Origin: Mucilaginibacter sp. L196
GTDB taxonomy: Bacteria; Bacteroidota; Bacteroidia; Sphingobacteriales; Sphingobacteriaceae
Direction: 5' to 3'
NCBI RefSeq assembly: GCF_009765905.1
Contig: NZ_LMUO01000015.1
Span: forward strand, 870,927-934,926
DNA length: 64,000 nucleotides
In this document: positions 1 to 8,654 of the stretch, piece by piece
How the letters are laid out: every line of letters starts with the position of its first letter
Numbering within the stretch: position 1 is the stretch's first letter
Notes under the pieces: model-generated
Seen by the model: only the letters and a program-made list of their open reading frames with translations
What the model was told of the DNA's origin: nothing
Databases searched by the model: none
Position numbers and translations under genes: made by a program

Positions 1-710
1 GCATTACCGTAAAAAATATAAAGTCTTTTAGCAGTGAGGCATGGGGGGATGGCATCGATATTTTTTGCAGTTCTCACGTAACACTTGAAAATTTATTTAT
101 GCGAAATTCTGATGACTGCATAGCAATATATGGGCATCGTTGGAAATGGTTTGGTAATACAAAGGATATAACTGTATCAAATGCTATCCTTTGGGCTGAT
201 ATTGCTCATCCCATACTTATTGGCACACATGGCGACCCGCCACATCCGGATACATTAGGAGATATGAAGTTTACTAATATTGATATTCTGGAACAAAATG
301 AAAACCAGATCGACTACCAGGGCTGCATCGCCTTAAACGCGGGGGATAACAATTTGATCAGCGATATTCGCTTTGAGAATATTAGGATAGATGATTTTAA
401 AAAGGGGCAGTTCGTAAATCTTCGTGTGCTGTATAACCGCAAATACAATACATCCCCCGGTAGAGGAATTGAGAATATTTATTTAAAAAATGTTACTTAC
501 ACCGGCTATCATGCCAATACTGCAATAATTGCGGGCTATGACGACAGTCGTAAAATTAAGAACATAGTATTTGAAAATCTTACTTTAAATGGGAAAGTAA
601 TTTCAGACGATATGCCGAATAAACCCGGTTTTTATAAAACCACTGATATGGCCAACATTTTTGAAGGTGAACATGTAGAAGGGCTTCGTTTCATTTCAAC
701 AAGGAAGTAA
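1..710 (+). CDS. GH28-like right-handed beta-helix glycosidase, 3' end
   Basis: The gene enters from the left edge; the open frame runs from base 3 with no stop, so the ATG at 99 is internal. About 236 C-terminal residues are visible. The sequence shows beta-helix rungs rich in I/V/N (ITNI, FENI, IYLKNV) and altered forms of polygalacturonase motifs: GDGIDI where NTDG is usual, NSDDCIAI for the catalytic Asp pair, and GTHGDP for the GHG histidine. Known GH28 enzymes hydrolyse galacturonan or rhamnogalacturonan and related linkages. The changed motifs suggest a GH28-like branch with unclear substrate. It ends about 24 bases before the regulatory element driving the next operon, so it belongs to a separate upstream transcript. 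Confidence 0.7.
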   Translation, partial: ITVKNIKSFSSEAWGDGIDIFCSSHVTLENLFMRNSDDCIAIYGHRWKWFGNTKDITVSNAILWADIAHPILIGTHGDPPHPDTLGDMKFTNIDILEQNENQIDYQGCIALNAGDNNLISDIRFENIRIDDFKKGQFVNLRVLYNRKYNTSPGRGIENIYLKNVTYTGYHANTAIIAGYDDSRKIKNIVFENLTLNGKVISDDMPNKPGFYKTTDMANIFEGEHVEGLRFISTRK

Positions 711-733
711 TCTATTTTAGTTCTGTTTAAATC

Positions 734-790
734 ACCCTGCTGTTTGACCTATTAACCCCCTCTGTTCAATTATTCTTTACTCTACTTTCG
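734..790 (+). promoter_or_regulatory. Shared PUL promoter element, copy a
   Basis: ACCCT at 734, GACC with its A at 747 (13 bp later), and AACCCCC at 754-760, followed 22-23 bp downstream by a Bacteroidota-like -7 box TACTTTCG at 783-790. The same architecture occurs at four other promoters in the window. It would drive the GH97-ROK-LacI operon. The element is asymmetric, abuts the -33 region and has C-runs roughly one helical turn apart, which suits an activator such as an AraC-type domain. Binding is inferred. Confidence 0.65.
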
Positions 791-850
791 GCATCTAATT
801 ATAACACTGCGCAAATGTAGTCCGTCATTTTTGGGTATCATCTTATAATT

Positions 851-899
851 TTTGGTTGGGATGTAGCATGCTATGCTATAGCATAGGTAGCCAACTGAT
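851..899 (+). repeat. Palindromic 5' leader segment
   Basis: Two overlapping perfect palindromes, TAGCATGCTA (864-873) and ATGCTATAGCAT (873-884), are flanked by GTTGG and CCAAC arms. The whole segment could fold into a hairpin in the leader of the GH97 transcript or serve as a dimeric repressor site. No function is known. Confidence 0.4.
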
Positions 900-984
900 T
901 CTGAAGAGTTTTATCAGAATGATGGATCCAGTTTCATTATTGCGTTAGCTGGTGATAGTTATAAACCTGTTAGTATTAATAAAT

Positions 985-2883
985 ATGTATAAAAAAATAG
1001 TACTGGTTGTATTTGCTTTACTTACTTACGGTAGCGGTATTGCGCAAACAGTGGTTTTTGACACCTTGCGTGTGTATTCACCTAATCACAGTCAATTAGT
1101 TAAATTTTATCAGAAAGATGATCTGGCCAAAAAAAGAATGATGTATTACCAGGTATTTCACAATAATAAACCTGTAATACTCGAATCTCAGTTGGATATA
1201 CAATTGGATAATACCTTGTCTGAAAAAGCTATGGCGTTAAAGGTTGATCATCATACAAGATGGTGTGAAAACCTGGTCGTCAGCAAAATCAGTTCCCTTA
1301 CAAAAGACACCGTATGGATACCGGTAAATGGAGAACAATCAAAAATTCGCGATCATTACAACGAGTCGGATATTGAATTAGTAAAGGATGATAATCCTAT
1401 TTATCTCATGCAGGTTCAAATTCGCGCGTATAATGAAGGTATTGCCATCCGTTATTTTTTTCCTGAAAATGTTAAGGGAACTTACTATAGTGTAACTGCC
1501 GAAAATACAACAGCCCAACTGCCGGCAGGTACACACGCCTGGTTCGCAAATTGGGCGCAAGCACCATATTATAAACTTCCAATATCAAATTGGCCCGGAG
1601 AAAGTGAGCGACCGCTTACCATGCAATTAGCGGATAGCCTCTATGTATGCTTAACTGAGGCCAGAATGGTGGATTATGCCCGTACCAAGTTTAAACTGGA
1701 TACGCATATGCCAAATACCATCGTCACCTCCATGTATGACCGGGCCGACCTGATCTCGCCCGTAGGCACTCCATGGCGGGTAGTTATGATCGCCGATAAG
1801 CCGGGCGATTTAATTGAACATGATTACCTAATTCAAAACTTAAATGATGCCAATAAGATAATTGATACCCGGTGGATAAAGCCCGGTAAAATTATGCGGG
1901 TAATGACGCAGACTACCGCCGCCGCCAAAGCCAATATTGATTTTGCTGTAAAACAAAACTTACAATATATACTGTTCGATTGGAAGTGGTATGGGCCTGC
2001 ATTTGATTTTGCCTCTGATGCTACAAAAGTTGCTATACCTGATTTTGATTTACCGGAAATAATTCGATATGGAAAGGAACGAAATATAGGAATATGGTTA
2101 TATGTTAATCAACAGGCCGCATTGGCTCAGTCCGATAGTCTTTTTGCAGTGTACCACAGGTGGGGAATCAAAGGCGTCAAGATTGGCTTTGTACAAGTTG
2201 GTTCCCATAGATGGACCACCTGGTTGGAAAAAGTTATTCAACAAGCAGCGGACAACCATATTATGCTTGACATACACGATGAATGGCGACCTACCGGTGA
2301 GCAACGGACATGGCCCAATATCATGACGGTAGAAGGAATTCGCGGTAATGAAGAAATGCCTGATGCTACCCATAATACGGTGCTGCCATTTACCCGGTTT
2401 ATTGCGGGCCCAGCAGACTATACTATTTGCTATTTCGATAAGCGCATTAAAACTACTCACGCTCATCAGCTGGCCCTGGCTGCTATATACTACAGCCCTC
2501 TTCAAACCTTATTTTGGTATGATCAGCCAACTGATTATCATAATGAACCCGAGTTGGAGTTCTGGAATAAGATACCCACAACATGGGATGAAACAAAAGT
2601 TATACAAGGTGAGCCAGGTAAATTCATAACCACCGCCAGGCGGAAGGGCCATGATTGGTTTGTTGGAACCATTACTAATAATGACGCTCGTGATTTGACT
2701 TTAGCGCTGAATTTTTTGGATCAAGGCAGGCAATATATAGCCACGATATTTAATGACGATGATTCGGTGGCGGGTAAAGGCCATGTGAAAATTGAAAGCA
2801 AAATAGTTACTGCAAACAGCTTAATTAAAGTTAATCTTAAACCTTCCGGAGGCCAGGCTATTTACATAACGCCAAGAAATTAA
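985..2883 (+). CDS. Glycoside hydrolase family 97 (copy 1)
   Basis: Secreted or periplasmic alpha-glycosidase of 632 residues. The ATG at 985 gives a clean signal peptide ending near GIAQ (residue 21); a GTG at 952 only adds an unlikely leader. The N-terminal beta-sandwich (about 25-290) precedes a (beta/alpha)8 barrel and a C-terminal sandwich ending GGQAIYI, the normal GH97 plan and length. Barrel signatures include RPTG, RTWPN, EGIRGNE (Glu450) and FIAGPADYT. The strand that in retaining GH97 alpha-galactosidases appears to carry the nucleophile Asp reads KIGF (Gly401), and the next strand reads DIHD (Asp429/Asp432) where SusB-type inverting enzymes have HE. Specificity (glucose, galactose or arabinopyranose) is therefore open. 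First gene of an operon with a ROK kinase and a LacI regulator. Confidence 0.93.
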   Translation: MYKKIVLVVFALLTYGSGIAQTVVFDTLRVYSPNHSQLVKFYQKDDLAKKRMMYYQVFHNNKPVILESQLDIQLDNTLSEKAMALKVDHHTRWCENLVVSKISSLTKDTVWIPVNGEQSKIRDHYNESDIELVKDDNPIYLMQVQIRAYNEGIAIRYFFPENVKGTYYSVTAENTTAQLPAGTHAWFANWAQAPYYKLPISNWPGESERPLTMQLADSLYVCLTEARMVDYARTKFKLDTHMPNTIVTSMYDRADLISPVGTPWRVVMIADKPGDLIEHDYLIQNLNDANKIIDTRWIKPGKIMRVMTQTTAAAKANIDFAVKQNLQYILFDWKWYGPAFDFASDATKVAIPDFDLPEIIRYGKERNIGIWLYVNQQAALAQSDSLFAVYHRWGIKGVKIGFVQVGSHRWTTWLEKVIQQAADNHIMLDIHDEWRPTGEQRTWPNIMTVEGIRGNEEMPDATHNTVLPFTRFIAGPADYTICYFDKRIKTTHAHQLALAAIYYSPLQTLFWYDQPTDYHNEPELEFWNKIPTTWDETKVIQGEPGKFITTARRKGHDWFVGTITNNDARDLTLALNFLDQGRQYIATIFNDDDSVAGKGHVKIESKIVTANSLIKVNLKPSGGQAIYITPRN

Positions 2884-2923
2884 ATAAGCAAATTAGGACA
2901 ATAAAAACACGATTAAAACATAT

Positions 2924-3826
2924 ATGCAAATAAATAAAGCGCTATCGACATATATTCTAACAACCGATATCGGCGGTACACATATAACCTCAGCTATATG
3001 TAATCTGGAATTAAAAACGATTATTCCTGAGAGTTTAACCAGGGTTGAAGTATTTAGCAAGGGTACTGCGGATCATATATTTAACGCGTGGAACACCGCA
3101 TTTCAATATTCCCTTGCTAATTCTCCCGGCACTGTTTCTGGAGTGGGGGTAGCGATGCCTGGGCCATTTGACTATGAAAATGGAATTAGTTACATAAAAG
3201 GATTGGATAAATATGAGAGTATTTATGGTTTAAATATAAAAAGCCAATTAGCCGGAAGTTTTAATCTAAACCCCTCAAACATCAGGTTCAGAAATGATGC
3301 CGAATCAGCTATTGCGGGTGAAATTATAGCTGGTGCAGGTCGGAAATATAACGATGTTGTTGGCATTACTCTTGGAACAGGGTTTGGATCAGCTTTTAGC
3401 AAACACAAAATAACCAAAGATATTAATTGGGGAAGTGATAATTATAAGAATTCAATTGCCGACGATTATTTTTCTACCAGATGGTTTTTAAAGCGTTACC
3501 ATGAGTTAACCGGAAGGTTTATTGCAGGGGTGAAGGAATTGGTGATCTTGGCGGAAAGTGATGGAAATGCAATAAAGGTGTTTAATGAATTTGCCATTGA
3601 TTTAAATACATTTTTGAAACAGAAACTGCCCGTTTTTTCGCCGCAAGCCTTGGTTATATGTGGAAATATTGCGAAAGCCAATCATCTTTTCCTTCCATAC
3701 CTGGAAGAAAACCTTGACCCCATCAAGGTTGAATTGGGACAATTGGGTGAACACGCTTCACTTTTGGGTGCCGCATCCTTATTTGAAATAACCAGTGGCG
3801 TTGTCATAAATACGTCTGTTAATTAA
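2924..3826 (+). CDS. ROK family sugar kinase
   Basis: Cytoplasmic ROK protein of 300 residues, predicted to phosphorylate a hexose released by the PUL. The phosphate loop DIGGTH is at residues 15-20, the sugar-binding/catalytic segment NDAESAIAGE has Asp125 as likely general base, and the second phosphate motif is GTGFGS. The Cys-rich zinc motif (CxCGxxGCxE) of many ROK proteins is absent, as in other Bacteroidota ROK kinases. No helix-turn-helix precedes the kinase fold, so it is an enzyme and not a NagC/XylR-type repressor. It follows GH97 by 40 bases. The exact sugar cannot be read from sequence. Confidence 0.9.
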   Translation: MQINKALSTYILTTDIGGTHITSAICNLELKTIIPESLTRVEVFSKGTADHIFNAWNTAFQYSLANSPGTVSGVGVAMPGPFDYENGISYIKGLDKYESIYGLNIKSQLAGSFNLNPSNIRFRNDAESAIAGEIIAGAGRKYNDVVGITLGTGFGSAFSKHKITKDINWGSDNYKNSIADDYFSTRWFLKRYHELTGRFIAGVKELVILAESDGNAIKVFNEFAIDLNTFLKQKLPVFSPQALVICGNIAKANHLFLPYLEENLDPIKVELGQLGEHASLLGAASLFEITSGVVINTSVN

Positions 3827-3872
3827 GTTATTAAGTGTTTAATAAATAAAGTGCCAAATTTATGGAGACCAG

Positions 3873-3890
3873 AACGTTTATGAAACGTTT
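3873..3890 (+). promoter_or_regulatory. Candidate LacI-type operator
   Basis: AACGTTT at 3873 and a perfect 8-bp palindrome AAACGTTT at 3883-3890 lie 43 bases before the LacI-family gene. A/T arms around a central CG are typical of LacI/GalR operators, so autoregulation is plausible. No second copy was noticed elsewhere in the window. Confidence 0.4.
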
Positions 3891-3932
3891 TTAAGTTAAC
3901 CAGCCTCTAAACTTCTTTTAGTTTTTTATCAA

Positions 3933-4967
3933 ATGAAGAAAAAAATAACTATAGATGATATTGCCAGAGAGTTGAATGTGTCAAAAACAGCTGTGTCTTT
4001 TGCGTTAAATGGTAAAGCCCGTGAAAAACTGATTAGCGTTGAGTTGGAAAATCGAATAATGACCTATATAGAAGAGGTGGGCTATCGTCCCAATCATTTT
4101 GCTCAGGGCCTGCGAACCGGCAAAACTAAAATGATTGCCATGATGGTTGAAGATATTTCAGATCCGTTTTTTTCTGCCATTGCACGCTTGATGGAAGAAG
4201 CCGCCTACAGAAGAGGTTATAAGATTTTATACAGCAGTACCGAGAATGATCACCAAAAAACAAGGGATTTGATTGAGACATATCGGGGGATGCGGGTTGA
4301 TGGTTACATTATTGCTCCGCCTTTAGGAATTGAAAATGAATTAAAGGGATTGACAGATGATGGTTATATTGTTGTTCTTTTTGACCGTACCTTACCGGGT
4401 ATTGAATTGAATAGCGTTGTAGTGGATAATTATTCAAGCAGTTATTCAGCTATAAAATATTTATTAAATAATGGTTATGAAAATATAGCCATGATTACCT
4501 TATTGTCTGAGCAGATACAAATGGCAGAAAGGCGGTATGGTTACATGGCTGCTGTTACGGAGGCGGGTAGGCCTTTCTATCTAAAAAGAATGATCTACCA
4601 TGATCAGCAGGAACATGCCATTTTTGAAATAGAGGGATTTTTAAAAGCCCATCAGCAAATAGACGCGGTTTTTTTCGCGACAAATTATATTGCGGATAAC
4701 GGTCTTGAGGCAATCAGAAACCTAATGCTGCAAATACCTAGTGATATAGCCGTGATTGTATTTGACGATGATAATTTCTACCGTTTACATACACCCTCTA
4801 TAACAGCAATAGCTCAGCCAATAAAGGAGATTTCAGAGCAGGTCATTAATATGATCTTAAAATTACTGACCAGCCCCGGATCGGAGAGAGGGGTTAACTC
4901 TATTATTTTACCGACAAAATTAATGATTAGAAATTCTGCTTTGCCCAAAGTATCCAAAATGAACTAG
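3933..4967 (+). CDS. LacI family transcriptional regulator (copy 1)
   Basis: 344 residues. The N-terminal helix-turn-helix (about 4-25, IDDIARELNVSKTAVSFALNG) is followed by the hinge segment GYRPNHFAQGLRTGKT and a periplasmic-binding-protein-like sensor domain (about 62-340) with typical stretches such as VEDISDPFF, VVLFDR, VVVDNY and VIVFDDDNF. It probably senses a sugar or sugar phosphate made by the adjacent GH97 and ROK kinase. It is last in that operon, 106 bases after the kinase, with a possible operator in the gap. Targets beyond its own operon are unknown; the shared promoter element of this window is asymmetric and an unlikely LacI site. Confidence 0.92.
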   Translation: MKKKITIDDIARELNVSKTAVSFALNGKAREKLISVELENRIMTYIEEVGYRPNHFAQGLRTGKTKMIAMMVEDISDPFFSAIARLMEEAAYRRGYKILYSSTENDHQKTRDLIETYRGMRVDGYIIAPPLGIENELKGLTDDGYIVVLFDRTLPGIELNSVVVDNYSSSYSAIKYLLNNGYENIAMITLLSEQIQMAERRYGYMAAVTEAGRPFYLKRMIYHDQQEHAIFEIEGFLKAHQQIDAVFFATNYIADNGLEAIRNLMLQIPSDIAVIVFDDDNFYRLHTPSITAIAQPIKEISEQVINMILKLLTSPGSERGVNSIILPTKLMIRNSALPKVSKMN

Positions 4968-5281
4968 TGCCCTGTTTTATCAAAGAATTATGGTTCTTAA
5001 ACTGGAGTTAATAGCAGCCATTTATTTAATTTTTCGATAAAGTTTAAAGTTGATGCTTTTTGTTCTAAGGGCTTTGATTTGACTGCTGATACAAGCATAT
5101 GCGCCTGTTTATAAATGATCGATTAATTTGTTTTTAAGAATAAATATTATCTTTATTTGGCTTCTGATCAATTGTTCATCTATAAGTTTTCAATGCATGG
5201 CATTATTGATTTTTTAGTCTATTGTATCATACGACGGTTAAATGCGTGTTTTTGTTTAAATCGACGTTTTTGCGCCTTTAT
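4968..5281. other. Non-coding spacer upstream of the SusC promoter
   Basis: About 310 AT-rich bases between the LacI gene and the SusC promoter element. No credible coding frame, hairpin terminator or repeat was seen. A 60-codon frame at 5157-5339 lacks a ribosome binding site and runs through the promoter. Confidence 0.6.
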
Positions 5282-5339
5282 ACCCCTCTTGTTTGACCCA
5301 ATAACCACCCTCAGAATTTGTTTAAGCCCAATACTTTAG
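5282..5339 (+). promoter_or_regulatory. Shared PUL promoter element, copy b (SusC operon)
   Basis: ACCCC at 5282, GACC with its A at 5296, AACC with its A at 5304 and a final CCC at 5308-5310, followed 22 bp later by the -7 box TACTTTAG (5332-5339). It is closest in sequence to copy c. The predicted transcript has a leader of about 90 bases before the SusC start at 5437. Confidence 0.7.
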
Positions 5340-5402
5340 TAACTGGATAATTAGAAATTGATGTTTGCGTGTCCATTCGCATAAATCAATAAATCCATTT
5401 AG

Positions 5403-5425
5403 TAACCAATTATTTATTATTAACC
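5403..5425 (+). repeat. Leader motif shared with the second SusC gene
   Basis: TAACCAATTATTTATTATTA followed by ACC, ending 11 bases before the SusC start. An almost identical segment (55649-55669) is the right arm of an inverted repeat upstream of the second SusC gene. It may be a translational leader element or chance AT-rich similarity. Confidence 0.35.
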
Positions 5426-5436
5426 TATTTCAAATT

Positions 5437-8400
5437 ATGGAAAATTTTACTTTTCAGTCCCGCTATAATATTGCGGCGATTTTTCTTTTTTTGTCCTTGT
5501 TGTTTAGTTTGAACTCAATGGCCCAAACCACACAGATAAGGGGGAAAGTCATTGACAAAAAAACGAATGAGACTCTTATTGGTGTTACCATAAAAATAAA
5601 AGGAACAACAATAGCAACTACTTCAGATCAGGCTGGTGAGTTCAAAATTAAAGCAACCAAAGGCGATGTACTGCAAATTAGTTATGTTGGTTACGATCTG
5701 CGGGAAATCATTGCCGATCCGACTAAAGAAATGACTGTCTCGTTGTCACCAAAAAGCAGTAACCTCGACGAGGTGGTTGTTGTAGGTTATGGTACCGAGA
5801 AAAAAGCTACGTTGACAGGTGCCGTGGAAGTAGTAAGCGCAAAATCGTTTGCCGACAGGGCAGTTAGCAATGTTGGTTTGGATTTACAGGGGCAAACACC
5901 GGGGTTGCTAGTAACGAGGAGCTCACCACGGCCAGGTAACGAAGGCATCAACTTTCAAATCCGTGGGGCCACTTCAGTAAACGGCGGTTCACCTCTTATC
6001 GTAGTTGACGGGGTTCCAACCCTTAGTTCAACATCGTTCCTGAACATGAACTCGGACGACATTGAAAGTGTAACCGTATTAAAAGACGGTATGGCGGCCA
6101 TTTATGGTGCCAATGGCGCAAATGGAGTAATCTTGGTAACAACAAAAAAAGGGAAAGGAAAACTGAGTATCAATTATACCGCCAATATGCGTTTGGAAAC
6201 GCCAGGTATTACCGCATTTTCGGCAAGTGCGCAGCAATATGCACAATTATGGTTAGATGCCAACAAAGAAGAAACGACACCCGACTGGTGGGGCTGGAGC
6301 ACCCAGGCCAATATGCAACAAATAGCGAATGGCTACCAGGGGATTGTATCTACACTATATTGGGGGGATGTTTATATAGGCCAGGGCAACCGTATAGCCG
6401 AAATGTTTTCCCCTCGCACCTCCTATCAGCATAATTTAAGCATTTCAAATAGTACCGAAAATTCAAGCTACCGCCTATCATTAGAATATGCCAATAACCA
6501 GGCAAACCTGGCAACCGCATACGACGGGCAAAAGCAATATGATTTCAGGTTTAGTTATCAAACAAAACTGTCCGACAGGGTAAAGTTTTCAACCAACATT
6601 AGCCTGGTAGATGCCATTACCTCCAGCCCGTCAACAGGGCTCGATCAAACGTTATATGCCGAGGATATGCCGTTCTTTCCGGCCAAAAACCCTTATGGGG
6701 AATGGAACGCCAATTATGGTAATGTAGGGAACAGGAATGCCGCAGCCGCCACTGCTGATGGCGGGCGGAACAACATTACCGACCCAACGGGCCGGATTGA
6801 CCTGTTAGCCACCGTTAACATACTAAAAGATTTGAATTTTGAGGGGACGGCATCTTTGCAGGATGAACAATACAGGATGGAAAATTATATAACACCAGTT
6901 CAGTTGTACGATTGGTATGGCAACCCATCAACGGAAGCACTCACCAATACAATTCAAAGTTCCACTAACCCCGGCTATACCACTACTGCTAATAATTATT
7001 TTTATCAATATTATTCGGGCCTGTTTAAATATAATAAAACTAAAGGGCTGAGCAATTTTTCTGCGATGGCCGGCGTCGAAGCCAAGAAGTGGCAAGGGGA
7101 AACTTTTTCAGCAAGCCGTGTTAATTTCAACTATCTGGGCTTAGCTGATATAAACCTTGCTAATCCTACTACGATGACCAATAGCGGAGGAAAAGATCAA
7201 AACGGAAGCTATTCATATTTAGCGAGGTTAAACTACAACTATGGAGAAAAATACCTGGTAGAAGTATTGGGACGTGACGACGGCGCGTCCAATTTTGCTC
7301 CCGGCTATAAGTTCATACAATATGGTGGTGCGTCGGTGGGTTGGGTATTTACTAAAGAAGACTTCCTGAAAAGTATAGCTTCGGTGGTCGATTTTGGTAA
7401 AATCCGGGCCAGCTATGGTGTTACGGGTAACAGCTCGGGCGTAGGCAGCTTCAATTATCTTGCCGCCGTTAATAACGGGACAGTTGTACTGGGTTCGCCT
7501 GCGGCACTGCAACAATCGTCCACCTTACAAAATAACGATATATTTAGTAATACAACTACATGGGAAAGTGTATCACAAAAAAATATAGGTATCGACCTTC
7601 AGTTTTTAAACAACCGCTTAACAACAAGTTTTGATTCTTATATAAAAGATAATAACCACATGTTGGAGCATATAAATTACCCCTCAGTATTAGGTGGTTC
7701 ATCGCCTTTAACCAATACTGGCGAGCTTACAGTAAAAGGATGGGAAGCTGTAGTAAGTTGGAATGACCATATAGGCAGTTTCAATTACAACATAGCAATA
7801 AATATGGGGAATAGCCAAAGCCTTTTAAGGCGGCTTGAAGGTGCCAATACTTATGGGGCAGGCGAAAACGCTACAGTAAACGGCTATCCGTTAAATTCAT
7901 ATTTCTTATATAAAACCGCGGGCTATTTTCAAAACCAGGCCCAGGTAAATGCATATTATGCTAAATACGGGCCAGGCGGCGGCGATATGGTCAATATCCC
8001 GGCGGGTTCTACCAATGGGTTGCGCCCCGGCGATGTTATAAAGGTCGACTTAAATGGCAATGGGGTAATTACATCCGGCGGCGGTAATATAAACGGCAAC
8101 ACCAGCGACCTTCAGTTTATGGGTAATGGCGACCCACATGACCAATTTGGGATAAAATTGGGCGGCTCGTGGAAAGGGTTCGACTTTAGTTCGTTCTTCC
8201 AGGGCGTAGGCAAGCAATTAATTCTGCCTTCCGGGTACCTTGCTTATCCTTTCGAAACCATATATACTAACCAGCCTACTTATTTTACCGGAAAAACATG
8301 GACGACAACAAATACCAATGCGCAGTTTCCACGTCTGACCGTGTATCAGGGCCTTTCACAATGGAATTATGCCAATAATGATTTTACGCTGCAAAACAAC

Positions 8401-8619
8401 CGATATATCCGCCTTAAATCTTTGATAGTGGGCTATACCATCCCACAAAGCATAACAAAAAAGTTAAAATTAGAAAAAGTGCGGGTTTATTTCTCGGGGA
8501 ACGATTTGTGGGAAGCTACCAGCATTAAAAACGGTTACGACCCGGAAATGGGTGAAGCAACAAATGGCGGCTATCCGTTTTACCGGACCTGGTCTTTTGG
8601 TGTAAACGTAGGTTTTTAA
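5437..8619 (+). CDS. SusC-like TonB-dependent outer-membrane glycan transporter (PUL 1)
   Basis: 1060 residues from the ATG at 5437 (MENFTF); upstream in-frame starts overlap the leader. A signal peptide of about 30 residues ends SMAQ. Then come a carboxypeptidase-regulatory-like beta-sandwich (about 34-110, GKVIDKKTNETLIGV), a short linker DEVVVVGYGT, the plug domain (about 118-235, with LKDGMAAIYGANGANGVI), and a 22-strand barrel ending in FGVNVGF with terminal aromatic residue, as usual for SusC. It imports oligosaccharides across the outer membrane together with the SusD lipoprotein encoded next. First gene of a four-gene operon under copy b of the shared promoter element. Confidence 0.97.
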   Translation: MENFTFQSRYNIAAIFLFLSLLFSLNSMAQTTQIRGKVIDKKTNETLIGVTIKIKGTTIATTSDQAGEFKIKATKGDVLQISYVGYDLREIIADPTKEMTVSLSPKSSNLDEVVVVGYGTEKKATLTGAVEVVSAKSFADRAVSNVGLDLQGQTPGLLVTRSSPRPGNEGINFQIRGATSVNGGSPLIVVDGVPTLSSTSFLNMNSDDIESVTVLKDGMAAIYGANGANGVILVTTKKGKGKLSINYTANMRLETPGITAFSASAQQYAQLWLDANKEETTPDWWGWSTQANMQQIANGYQGIVSTLYWGDVYIGQGNRIAEMFSPRTSYQHNLSISNSTENSSYRLSLEYANNQANLATAYDGQKQYDFRFSYQTKLSDRVKFSTNISLVDAITSSPSTGLDQTLYAEDMPFFPAKNPYGEWNANYGNVGNRNAAAATADGGRNNITDPTGRIDLLATVNILKDLNFEGTASLQDEQYRMENYITPVQLYDWYGNPSTEALTNTIQSSTNPGYTTTANNYFYQYYSGLFKYNKTKGLSNFSAMAGVEAKKWQGETFSASRVNFNYLGLADINLANPTTMTNSGGKDQNGSYSYLARLNYNYGEKYLVEVLGRDDGASNFAPGYKFIQYGGASVGWVFTKEDFLKSIASVVDFGKIRASYGVTGNSSGVGSFNYLAAVNNGTVVLGSPAALQQSSTLQNNDIFSNTTTWESVSQKNIGIDLQFLNNRLTTSFDSYIKDNNHMLEHINYPSVLGGSSPLTNTGELTVKGWEAVVSWNDHIGSFNYNIAINMGNSQSLLRRLEGANTYGAGENATVNGYPLNSYFLYKTAGYFQNQAQVNAYYAKYGPGGGDMVNIPAGSTNGLRPGDVIKVDLNGNGVITSGGGNINGNTSDLQFMGNGDPHDQFGIKLGGSWKGFDFSSFFQGVGKQLILPSGYLAYPFETIYTNQPTYFTGKTWTTTNTNAQFPRLTVYQGLSQWNYANNDFTLQNNRYIRLKSLIVGYTIPQSITKKLKLEKVRVYFSGNDLWEATSIKNGYDPEMGEATNGGYPFYRTWSFGVNVGF

Positions 8620-8654
8620 CGCACTATAATTAATATTATAATAAATAAAACAGC

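Noticed and set aside
2098..2505. 135-codon minus-strand frame inside GH97 copy 1
   Set aside because: Shadow of a strong GH97 coding frame; no start signal or family pattern.
5157..5339. 60-codon open frame before the first SusC gene
   Set aside because: It runs through the promoter element and -7 box, has no ribosome binding site and no protein-like pattern.
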